This document shows, one piece after another, positions 1 through 10,871 of a stretch of DNA of 64,000 nt. The first letter of the stretch is position 1; every line of letters starts with the position of its first letter. The stretch is taken from NCBI GenBank assembly GCA_013397695.1, contig VYZI01000054.1:1715209-1779208 (forward strand). The letters are read 5' to 3'. Position numbers and translations under genes: made by a program. The notes under the pieces are model-generated. The model had not been told where the DNA came from. It made no database searches and saw only the letters and a list, made by a program, of their open reading frames with translations. Source of the DNA: Centropus unirufus. Lineage: Eukaryota > Chordata > Aves > Cuculiformes > Centropidae.

Positions 1-2318
1 TAGGCTTGGGACTGCAGAGGTAAGTTAGGTAATGTGGGAAAGATAATAGTGTCTTTGTGGTTCTATAGTCCGTTTTTAATGAATCAGTTAAATTAAAGAA
101 TCAGTAATTAATGGAGGCTTCCTCCTATATAATGCAACAGAAAGAATCTAATTAACCTTTATATCCTTTACAAAGCACCATTGAGTGATGCATTTTCTGG
201 TCTTGTTTTAGTCAGAAACATTTTTTGCTTTTAATTTCATTGGAATTCATATTGACTGGTTGGGTTTTTTCCCCATATTTTTTCAAGTTATTGACCATCA
301 AGGATTAACTGCTACAAACACTGAAACTATTTTGTAGATTTCCATTTCTTTGTAAAATAACCCAACACACCATACATTCAAAATCTTTTTTTATGCTATG
401 TCTAACTAGACCCTGCTAAACTGTGATGGGGTAAAGTTTGAAGAAAGGGTTTCAACCGAGTATGAGATTTGTCGCAATATTAAAATCAGGACTTGTAAAC
501 TTGGCAAATATCATAGAAGACCAGAAATATTCCTTTTCCGCTAATGCAGTCTTTCTGTGTAACCAGATCTAACTGAATGATTTTACTTCAAATGAGTCAA
601 ATCCTGTGCTATCCTGTCCCTTAGGAGCATAGGAGATCACTCAGCTATATTAAGACCCTTCCCTTATGTAAAGGGAATTTAGAGAAAGTATGAATTATAC
701 ACCCAGAAGTTCTAAACGTGATTTTGTGTAAACAATTCTGTTGTTATAGGGAGACTTGGGAATAAATATGGGCCATACAGCCATCTATGACTTTCTGCTT
801 TAAGTAGTCGTACATTTTAAGATTTACAGTATTAATTATGTCAAAATATTACTCAGCCTCAGGTGACTTTATGTACCGTATTTCTATGTGCAAAAGCTAA
901 GACTTCTGTTACAATAATCACTTCCTCCTGCAGCTTTAAATTGAGGGTGACTTTCTCACACATTTAAATGCTTTCCCCTGCAGCTCGCAAGGAAAAAGTA
1001 GTTGAAGGTGGCTTCTAAACAAAGATGTACAGTAATTAAAAGCTCTATTAAAGTGAGCTTTTTTTGCACAACACCTGCTGTTAATGGAGTACTTTGTGTA
1101 CAGTTCTGTGTAGTCTTTGAATCCAGTGCATTATTTCAGAAGTAGCATGTTGGAGGATTTCTCTATCTGATGTGGTGACCTATATATGTTAATTACCCTA
1201 CGATGAAAACCTCCCACCAGGAGACCTCTCCTCCCCTCAGCAAAATCAAGCCTGTAAAAATGATTTGGTAAACTGAAAAGTAAGATTGTGAACTTCTAAT
1301 TGCCTTGTAGATAACAATCACTTAATCACAAAAAGAGTAGTTTTTCTTAGCAAAATTTCTCAGTGACAAAGAAAAAATGCACAGCTTATGTGATTTAATA
1401 AATGACAGTTACACATCTTAGTTCTTCCCTGTTGCCTCGCCTGTGGTTGAATTCATTTTTCATACCTATGTTGCTGTCCCCTTGGTACATCCTGCTGTCA
1501 TGCAATCAAAGGGGGCTAACATAAAAAAAATCTCTACAGAATTTGGTGCTTTGATAAATTAAACCATCTTTGTGTGTTAGTCTTTCAAATGCTTATGTCT
1601 CAAGAATAGTTTGTGGGTTGAAAGTGAAGCTGTAAGACAACTAAGAGAGACAAATTCTGTGTGTAAGTTCCCACTCTTTTTGCAGGAAAAATAATGTGGA
1701 AGATAAGGGTGCCACCTCTATTCACAATGTGTACTGTGGTTTGCTTTGATGTTCGGTTGCATTCAACAGAATGTTGATGATTTGATGGAAACTTCCAGAT
1801 GCTGAAAATGGAAACACTTAAGTAGAGATTAAAAAATACTCGGTACAATTGTAATGGCTTGGCTCTGAGGTGAAAGTGAATGCTGTTGTAAATAGAAGGA
1901 GAGGAGATAATCAAACTCTCCTTACTAACATCAAGTTCAGATGTTTGAAACTGACTCCTATGAAATTTTCTATTTATTTCTATGAGTAGAAAATGACTCA
2001 ATTGGCTCAGGAAGTATTTGGACAATTCTCAGTGCTTTAGTCTGGATGGGTATAAAAATAAAAAGACATCTACCATGTCCATTATCAGAGGGCAAATATC
2101 GATGCTTTACAGGAGATACTTACTTTGTGTAAGGATTAATTCAATATATCAGTCACCAATAGGCCCTATATATTTTAATGGAGATCAGTGCAAACGTGTA
2201 TTTTTTTTTCTGATACATATCTCCACATATCTTCAGCATGTAACTGCCAGATCAAAACCTTTCAGGCATATTCAAGTATATTTTTACAGTACACCCTGAT
2301 AAATATTTCATTCCTGCA
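1..2318. other. AT-rich non-coding DNA, no feature seen
   Basis: I see no recognisable gene, repeat family or RNA here. Open frames at 1600-2025 (-) and 2018-2299 (+) have no recognisable domain and read like chance translation of AT-rich DNA, so they are not annotated as genes. Confidence 0.6.
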
Positions 2319-2870
2319 CTAGCATTGACATGTTATTATATACTGAGACTCCATAAAACAGCTTCCAATGCTCAGGGTCTGATGCCGTACAATGCTATGA
2401 AGAACAGGAAGTAGTTTGGATACTACATACTGCCTGAATACACCTTCTCCAAGGTTCAAGTGACCAGTCAACAAAGCAGTTTCAGCTGCTTTAACCACAA
2501 CTTTAATAGCCTGTAGCTTCTGAGTCACTAACCCTTTAGGATTGTGAAGATATCCCCTGGCAAGCATCACTGCATCCTTTCAGACTCTAAATTAATGACC
2601 AAGAATTTGATGGGACCAGGGGTTTCTTCTGCCGCCAAAGCACTCAAAACACTTTGGCCACTTCCATAAATGTACTCAGTAAATCCTGATGTGTATGGTA
2701 GGGGTGTGCTCTGTGTGCTCCTCAGCAAAAATGCATCTGGGTATGCAGCACTGACCCAGACATTTGACTTTTTGTGTTTGCGCTCTATTAGGTAGATCTG
2801 GGAGGGATCCAGCATGAATTCAGAAAGTGTGGGTTTGCAGCTCCTGAACCAATACCCTTTTTGCCTTTGA
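2319..2870 (-). pseudogene. Candidate decayed protein-coding fragment, unidentified
   Basis: Two consecutive minus-strand frames abut here. The upstream one (ATG at 2815, stop near 2567) stays open for about 17 codons further upstream, to about 2865. The downstream one runs 2570-2319 in another frame. Read in order they look like a continuous globular protein of roughly 180 residues: mixed polar and aliphatic composition, few low-complexity runs, and phrases such as 'KLQAIKVVVKAAETALL' that look like an amphipathic helix. The change of frame falls near 2565-2590, so one indel or a short intron would explain it. I do not recognise the family. It could be a pseudogene, an exon pair of an unknown gene, an old mobile-element or viral ORF, or chance. 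No clear splice acceptor, signal peptide or membrane segment is visible. Confidence 0.35.
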
Positions 2871-5800
2871 GTTTAAAACTTAACAAATGAGAAGTATGCA
2901 AATATACAGACAAACACATGATTTGGTATTTATTGAGCTTGCCTGTAAAATCTTATCTTTTGCAATCTTTACAAGAGGATCAAGGAATATCAGACCAGCC
3001 AAAAAGGCCTTGTTAGCAAGTCTAGGGGCAGTGTTTGAACATTACACAGTGCAATGAATATTATACAAATGAAGGCACTTCTGGAGAAGCCGGTTGACAA
3101 ACAGGAGGCATTAGCTACAGATGGCATGGTTTAGGGGATGGTGCAGCATGACTGGGATGGCAGGACGACACCATCCTTAAGTTTGGGGAGAAAGTTCAAG
3201 GAGGAAGGCTTTAGCCTATACGTTTGAGTAGTGCCACATGCTCTCAAAGTTGTAACCCATTTCACTTATTTATGTAGATATGGCCATTTAAAATTAGTGC
3301 TGAGTACTTGTACTGTTGGGAGAGATGCTGTGAAAATAAATAAAATAGAAGCAAGAGTGGACTGAAGGCAATATGTTTTTGAAGAAAATCTGGATATAAG
3401 TATTCAGGAGGACAGAGAAAGAAAGGAGATGATTGGAATTGCCTGGAGAAAAGAGAACTAAAGCAGATATGCTGTTGGAGTGGAGAATAGGTTGGTTATA
3501 CAAGACATCTTGCCTGGACCTATGGTGGGCACAGTCAGTGAGAGGGATCTTAACTGTAGTTTTTCATAACTTTTTGAAGTGTTCATCTTGTATAAACAGT
3601 AATGTTCTTTGAAAGCATTTTTTTGCTAGGAACTGTACAAGCTCCTAATGGTGGCCCTTGCATGTGGTCCTTGATGTTATTGAAAACATCAGTTGATAGT
3701 AATGAAAGAAAATGTAATAATGAGTCAAATCCCATTAAACTCTTAACTAGTTTCCGTGCCTGCTACTTACTTATTTTTCTCTTGTGCATGTCTTTTCTGA
3801 CAGCAAAGCTTTGCCTTGAAGGGCAAGAACATCCCATCTGTTGAGCTCTGAGGGTGTAAATGCTCTCAAAAAGGAAAAATATTCAGCTCTTTGGTGTATA
3901 TAAAAGGCTGGAAGACCCAGTGTTGACTGCACTGGAAATGGGTAATCTCTGTTTCCCTCATGGCTAACTATGCACAAATTGTGTCATCTTGTACACAAAG
4001 GGCAGATCTGATTGGGGCATATGTTATCATATAGCTGCAGTCACACAGAGGCCCTCAACATGAATACTATTAAAATTTGAAACACTCATAGATTATTTTA
4101 GGCTTCACAGAGAGACATAACAGCTACTGCAATAAATTAGAGCAGTTGCCAGGCACTTATGTATCAGTGCACCCTAGCTGTCACTTTACAGGCTGCAGTG
4201 CATCTCTGCTTTGCTGTCATATCATATGCAGCGTGCATGATCCTGAGGCAAGATTGTACTCTAACGGTGTTGTGATGGTCTCCTGTATAAAGCTCAAAAG
4301 ACACACAGGGATAAAAACGTGTGCTAAAACCTGCCTGCCTGTCTGAACAACCCTTCCTTTTAATCCTCACAAGATTTCAGCCTAACTCACCTTCAATATC
4401 CTTCCATTGTCTAATAAGGTAGGAACAGAACTGGATTTTCTTAAGGACAAGTATAAGAAACAGCAATCAGCCTGCCTCGTGACTGTGTCATCAGGAATCC
4501 CTACCCCTTTTATGCGCTGTTAAATGACCAAATGCCATGAAATAGAAAAAGCAATGACCTTAAGCACATACACTTTCAGGTGCAAGTGCACTACTGCTCT
4601 ACAGAAAATCGTTTATGTTGCCTGTGCAAACCTAGGAATTTGTATGTTGAACTTAGCCTAAGTAACAAATCAGCAAGTGATTGTTTTTTAAACTCTATTT
4701 GTTTCAATGCAGTTGGCTTTAGATAATTCATTGGAACTCATTATTAGTTTCTACAGCATTTAGGACAGATTTTGTTAAAGTTTTGGCCTTAACAATGAAG
4801 CTCATCAATCGTTTAACTATTGTACATAAAACAGGAATCTCTCACTGAAATGGTAGAAACTGGGGATGTCAGTGGGGGAAAAAAATTAACACATAAATCA
4901 GGCCTAAAATTTGATTGATCTGAAAATTGCTATTTCCTGTGGAAGTCTTCTGGACCATAAAATATTTAATTAAAAATCTATTCATTATGAGCTTTTGGAA
5001 GCAAATGTCAGTGGTTTAACTTAACAAAATAATATAGATAATTTAGAATGTAATATCAGCATATATATATACACATAATACTTCACTATATATGATCTCT
5101 CTCTGATGCTGGTAATTCCATACATTGCAGCCATTTATGAAAATATGTACTACTATTTTCATGTTATCAATACCTGAGGAGTGTCGAAAAGATATTGAAT
5201 GACTTCCTTACAGGGACACAGAATGTCAGGGAGAGGGAAAAGGACAGATCTCTGAACAGTGAGCTCATTCCCTTAGGATGCACTACTACAGTTTTATTTC
5301 AAAGATGTCTAGACGAAGCAGTAAATAACTAAGTACTAGGACTAATCTTCAGTAATATCTAGTGATCAATAGCATTAACTAAACAATGGGACCTGACCAA
5401 AAAATAATCTCTATCTTACACAAAAACAGGCCCCTTCAGGTGATGGGATGGGGTTTGAAAGATGCTTTCCTAGAAATCACATTTTATCCAACAGGAAAGG
5501 TTGAATCAGGAAGTAGCATAGGTTACCAGTGTGAAAGATCTGCTGTGCTGTCTAGTTTACTTTACAATTTTACCAAAGTTTATTACTGCACAGCTCTAAA
5601 ATTGCCTCCTCTTTCCTTCAGATGCCTGAAGTGCTGAAGCTTATGTCTTTTCTATGTGTGGCTGTTAGAGTGGATACTAGACCTTGATTTTTATCTCCCT
5701 AAATTCATCTCCTACCCTTTGGTCAATAACAATGAAAGCATTAATAGACGAGGAAATATTTACTTCTGCAGAGACATGCCCACTTGCATATCACTTACTC

Positions 5801-6049
5801 AAGCCCATTTTGACATGACTTATTCAAGAACTTCTTTATTGCATTCTTATAAAACAATTATCCCTGAAGGGAACCAAAAAATGTCTTCGCTCTTTGTACT
5901 ATGCCCTCTGGTACTAAGATGCTTTCATTTAGACATGGTCTGTGAGATATTGCCATGCACAAAGCTACAGCGTTTCATCTTGTTTTATGATGGATCTGAA
6001 TTTTGCCTAAGTCTTTAACTCAACAATATTTTTTGTTTCTGCTTCAGAC
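2871..6049. other. Non-coding DNA, small AT microsatellite only
   Basis: No supported gene. A short (AT)n-(AC)n run lies at 5061-5077. Frames at 5386-5637 and 5656-6018 (+) are open but their translations show no recognisable domain. Confidence 0.55.
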
Positions 6050-6480
6050 TGAAAATTTATCTCTAATTTTAAGATTTCTTTCACCCTGAATATTTTTCAA
6101 TAACCCCGCATTTCAGGTCTTTTTACCTTCCTCCTTTTGCTATTCAACATTAATTATTTTTTCTCTAGTGGGATTAGCTTGCAATTTTCCAGGCAAAACA
6201 TAATTTTGCTTTAAGCCCACAATCCTAACCTATTCTGGTTCTCTTGCATTATTTCACTAGGGTTGATAACCTTTACTGATTTTAGTACCATCTGCAACTT
6301 TCATTAGTATTCTGTTTACTCATTTCCCCTGGACCAAAATGAAGACATTAAGGCCTGACCTGACTCCTGCAGTACCTCACAGATACCTCCCAGCAACTTT
6401 TAACTTTGTTTTTCATTACTCATCATTTAGAATCCTCTAGACTGTTTTCAATATGAGTGAGAATAAAAAGATGTTTTTTC
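6050..6480 (-). mobile_element. Ancient CR1/L3-like LINE fragment, RT region
   Basis: Read on the minus strand, this segment follows the layout of the CR1 reverse-transcriptase palm region. It has a counterpart of the 'Gly-Pro-Val-Leu-Phe-Asn' approach and then, at 6287-6295, an Ala-Asp-Gly triplet followed by Thr-Lys-Ile where an active CR1 has Ala-Asp-Asp. The second catalytic Asp therefore reads Gly, and many stops interrupt the frame. The copy lacks both ends, is more diverged than the other CR1 copies in the window, and cannot be active. Boundaries are approximate. The family call rests on motif order rather than alignment. Confidence 0.62.
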
Positions 6481-9400
6481 AGCCTTAGAATATCTATTAT
6501 AAAGAATGGTAAGTAGAACTAAACCCTCTCACACCCAAGTAAAATAGTCAGTAGACTTTCTTTCTGCATGGCTCACTAGCATATTTATTGCTTTTGCTCT
6601 GAAAAAAAAATTCTAAACAGTAATCCCCTTTCTGTCTGGAAAATGAACATTACCTGAGTTTTTATCAGATTGCTATGAAATTTGATATACTATTGCATAT
6701 TTGCAATATCCATAAATACAATTTCAGTAGATAACAACATGAGAAGCTGGTGTTTTACCTTAGCTGAAGGTTCATTCACAGTTTTCTGTTGTAGAGTGAA
6801 TTACGGGAGTACCTAGACCTTCATCTTTGGAAGAACTTAACTTAGAAAGGAGTTATCAAATTGCTCTTGAGGATCTGGGCCTTCGTCCAGAAGTAAAAGT
6901 AAGCAAATTCCCAAGGTTCAATGTTATATTGTCCTTCAGATGTATGGATTAGCCGGACAGAAGAGTGAGGCATGCAGAGAGCATAGGAGTTGTGGTGCAC
7001 CATAATGTATCCTTTCAGACAACTTTGGAAATCACATTCCTAAGAAATCTACTGCTTGGACCTGCTATGGATTTCCAATATTTCCTACAAGTCTGTGCAG
7101 TGGTCTTGTGCCTCTGTGGATATGTGTATCTTCAGAAATGAGTAGGATGTCCAACTCTTCCATTTTGAGAAGTGTGGATATAGCCACACTTTAGGAAGAC
7201 GGGTGTATACGCTTTTCCCTTATACCAGAGACAAATCACAGGCAAGGTGGATTACCAACTGATTTAGGTCAAACCAGCATGTTCTGGAGTCTTGTTGCTA
7301 CTGCTGAGGGTTATCGTCTGGCTTTCCAGAGATCTCTTTATCCTCAGAGCACCATCACTTTATGTTGTCATGATGCTGCAGATGGTTGAAATGGCTTAGG
7401 TTCCTTTTAACCCATGCTTTCTTTACCCATGTAGAAACACCCTTCAGAGACAGTCAAAAGCCATGTATATTTTGCTGGACTGAAATTGTGAGGTTTTTGG
7501 CATGGAGAGAACGATAAACCCCCTAGGCTAAACTCAGTCTTTTCCACAGCCTGGTCTAGCATAACCTTTGTTTAGGTCAATGAGTAAGAACAAGTTGACT
7601 TCTCAAAACAAAATTTTGATCTAAAAGACAATTTGGGGGAATCCAGTTGGGAACAAGAAGGGCAGTTTCTACATGGCTGTAGAAGGAGCGTTAGGAGAGT
7701 TTTCTTTTCCTGTCTCATGCAGGCACAACAGTGCTCCCTGGTTTGACTTGATGGGCGTGGGAGTTAACTGCCCATTAAGCAAACTGGAGTAGTTCAGAGC
7801 CCTAGTAGCCCAGACCTGGGTCTCCATGGTTTCCACCTCTACAGTCATCCTGGATAGGTAAGGAAACTGTGCTTACTGCTAAAAGAGCCTTGCTAGTGGA
7901 CCTGTGGGTGGATTTTCGGTCTCATTTATCAAGAAAAAAAGCAATTTCTGGGTGCAAGGAGACTCATGAATATTTTTTTCTGTCACCTGTGATTTGACTG
8001 TAAGCCAACTGCTTTATCCCATGAACATGAAAGCGTCAGTGAGCCTGCTTTGATTTCTTCTATGCAGTGTGCCTGCATGGTGGTGATCTCCCCTGAAACT
8101 AGGACATTTATCAAGGGTACTCCTCGAGGAAGGAAGACGTTTTACAAACAGCAGATCTTTGGTAAGCAACCAATATTGTGCATAAACTTGTAGTATGGTA
8201 ACTCTGGTTTGTGCCTTGGTAACTTTGATTATATGCCGGATGAACACTAATGAAACATTACTAATCCATGTAGCTACTCAGTACTAATTATTATAAACAT
8301 TGTATAGATTATTCCATTAGACATAAACTGTTCTCTAAGTCTGAGACAGATCGGACCTAGTGACACGTAGGCCACATAGGAGGGTAGAAAGTAAGGGGGT
8401 CTACTCTGAACCTTGTGATCTTCTTAATTCTTTGGATCTTTGGTGCCTGTGTAAATCATTCAGACTTGATCCTAATGCAATTTTCCTTTCTATGTAATTA
8501 ATAGTGAACCTTGCCATCAAACTTTGTTAAGTTGCACTTTTACAACATCGTATTAAAACCACTTTTGCTAATACCTTTGATAGTGGTTACATGATGTAAA
8601 TCTCCCATTTGCAACACATCTGAAGACACCAAAGCCAAATTCATAATTGTTCTAACCCAGTGTGAACCCTGGGAGAATTATACTATTGTTTAATTTGACT
8701 TTCGTGTATTTAACAGCAATTCAAGAAACAACACTTCAGAGAGGCAACTCTGTTATTTTGTTTTTTTTTTTCTTTTGGGGAGGGGGGTGTTATTCCTGTC
8801 TACTCTTTATATCGTAGAAATTATGAGGAAATTGCTCCTTTGCTATTAAGCAAAACATTATTTGTCAATCTCTTCAAAAAATCAGGAAACATTCCAGAAA
8901 GCTAGGGAGGAAGTTCATAGGAGCTTTAGTTAATCTGCAGAAAATCCGGCATACATGACTCCCCTGTCACTGCTGTTCTTTTCATCCATTCTTTATAAGG
9001 AATCTATTGAACTTTAATTAATATGAAAAATTCAGGTTTTCATCTGATTTAAATGTGACTGACATCATGCTGCTACTAAAAGTGGAACTAAGCCCACGTG
9101 TGATGAAAACAATGCTGAATGACTGGATTCAAGAGGGAATCTTGGAGCCCACAGAAAACATAATCTTACAAATCTGTAATGCTGTGTAACAGATAAGTAG
9201 GGGAATGCCAGAAACTCATTTATATAGATGTCTGTGATAAGGATAAGAGAGTGGCACATGAAATATCTATATTATCCTCAGTCTGAAAAAGTTTTCTGAG
9301 AGCTAATCTCACTTTTTCTAGTCAGGTTGCAGCTAGTTAGAGGCCGGAATATAAATTAATCCTTGTTGAGTTTAGAATAGAAAAAAGGAATTGCATGAAA

Positions 9401-10458
9401 TAAAATGAAAATTATCTGTCTGCTTTTGAAGACAAGCAACTTTAAGATATTATAGTGTCTGAGTACTAGGTAGAGTAACCTTTCTGTACCTGAGTTTCTA
9501 AGGGCCTCTGCACATATATTTTGATGTAAGAAATTTGCAAAGTATATCCACAGAATTGGAGCTACATCTATTGGCTTGCCATGCAAAGAATTTACCAAGC
9601 TAAACAACTTAGGAAAGCAATGCTTAAAATTCCACAAGCCAGTCTACAGGAAAACCTTGAACATTAGAATCATCTCTTAAGAAATTAGGTTTATTAACGA
9701 GGGCTATAGATACATGCCTGTGTCTCCGCGGAGGATATATTTGAAAGTCAGAACTGATAAAAGCTCTTGTGCATTTTGCCCCAGAGGGGTAAGTGCCACA
9801 GATTTGATTTTTCTCCGAGTGGTAAGGATTTGAATCATCATCTCAGAAGTGATTTATCCCTCTTTCAATAATTTTAATCAACAAAAAGAAAACACCCAAA
9901 ATTCTAGTAGGATGCCATCTTACACGAGCACCTCCAAGTGGGCTTTAATCTGATAGTTGTGGCGCTCAGGAGGCACAGATTTTCCAGCATGCACACCCCA
10001 TGTTCTGCAAGATTGTGCATGTCACAGGAAGTCCTTGCTACCATGGAGACACAGCCAGAATGATATTAATTTGGGTGTATCTACATAGGATGGCTACCCA
10101 CCTCCAGATTGCATTGTAGACTGAACCACATATATCAAAAGACAGATTTCATTGGATACCTGTTGGTTTCTCCCTCTATTAAGTTCCATAAACTTATTTG
10201 TACAAGGACAGCTGCTGTTATGCTTGGCTGAAGCCAGAGAGAATTGTATGGAAAAATAAGTGTAAAAGTAATAGATGAAGACAAGTGTTTAAAGTGAGTA
10301 ACTGAAATCTACATCTAAGCTTTCCAAGAAGTAATCTGAGTTTCAATTCTCTTATTTACCTTGAACCTCACAGCTATTAATTCTGTTGCAAGAAAGTAAT
10401 ACTAATTGCTCTCATGATATCAGTGATGGTCCCTGTAGAATTGTGATACATCCTCCTA
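6481..10458. other. Non-coding DNA
   Basis: No gene or repeat family recognised. An 11-base T run followed by a G-rich stretch lies at 8761-8788. Frames at 8014-8247, 9065-9259 and 9356-9637 (all -) show no domains. Confidence 0.55.
8761..8788. repeat. Poly(T) followed by G-rich run
   Basis: Eleven T, then a short T/C stretch, then runs of four and six G separated by one A. Simple low-complexity sequence. Confidence 0.8.
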
Positions 10459-10834
10459 GGAAAAAAAGAAGAAAGAAAGAAGAAAAAAGGAAAAAGAAAA
10501 AGGAAAAGAGAAGGAAGAAAAAAAAAGAAAAAAGGAAAAGGAAAAAGAAAAGGAAAAAGGAAAAAATAAAAAAGGCAAATAGAAGAAAGAAAAAGAAAAA
10601 GGAAAAAAGAAAAAGTAAAAAGGAAAAAAGAAAAAGTAAAAAGGAAAAAAGAAAAAAGGAAAAGAAAAAGAAAAGGAAAAGCGAAAAAATGAAAAGAGAA
10701 AAGGAAAAAGGAAAAAGAAAAAAGGAAAAAGAAAAAAGGAAAAAGAAAAGAAAATGAAAAAAGGAAAAAGGAAAAAAGGAAAAGGTAAAAAAGAAAAGGA
10801 AAAAGGGAAAGGGGGAAAAGAGGAAAGAAGAAAA
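10459..10834. repeat. Long purine (GAAAA-type) low-complexity tract
   Basis: About 376 bases that are almost entirely A and G on the plus strand, built of variable ggaaaaa, gaaaa and gaaga units with only a handful of T or C interruptions (for example around 10567-10580 and 10682). The opposite strand is a polypyrimidine tract. The tract leaves all frames on both strands nearly free of stops, which produces long spurious frames: Lys/Arg/Glu-rich on plus and Phe/Leu/Ser-rich on minus. Such tracts arise by slippage, can form triplex (H-DNA) structures and are often length-variable. Units are too irregular for a single-period microsatellite. Confidence 0.95.
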
Positions 10835-10835
10835 T

Positions 10836-10871
10836 ATGCATGTAAAAAAAAATGAAGAAAAAATGCATGTA
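10836..10871. repeat. Direct repeat of 9 bp around A-rich spacer
   Basis: The 9-mer atgcatgta occurs at 10836-10844 and again at 10863-10871, separated by an A-rich spacer next to the purine tract. Probably a slippage-associated local duplication. Confidence 0.75.

Noticed and set aside
5656..6018. 120-codon plus-strand frame
   Set aside because: Random-looking translation with no domain; it lies just before the ancient CR1 remnant.
8776..8788. Possible G-quadruplex
   Set aside because: Only two G runs of three or more; too few for a four-tract quadruplex.
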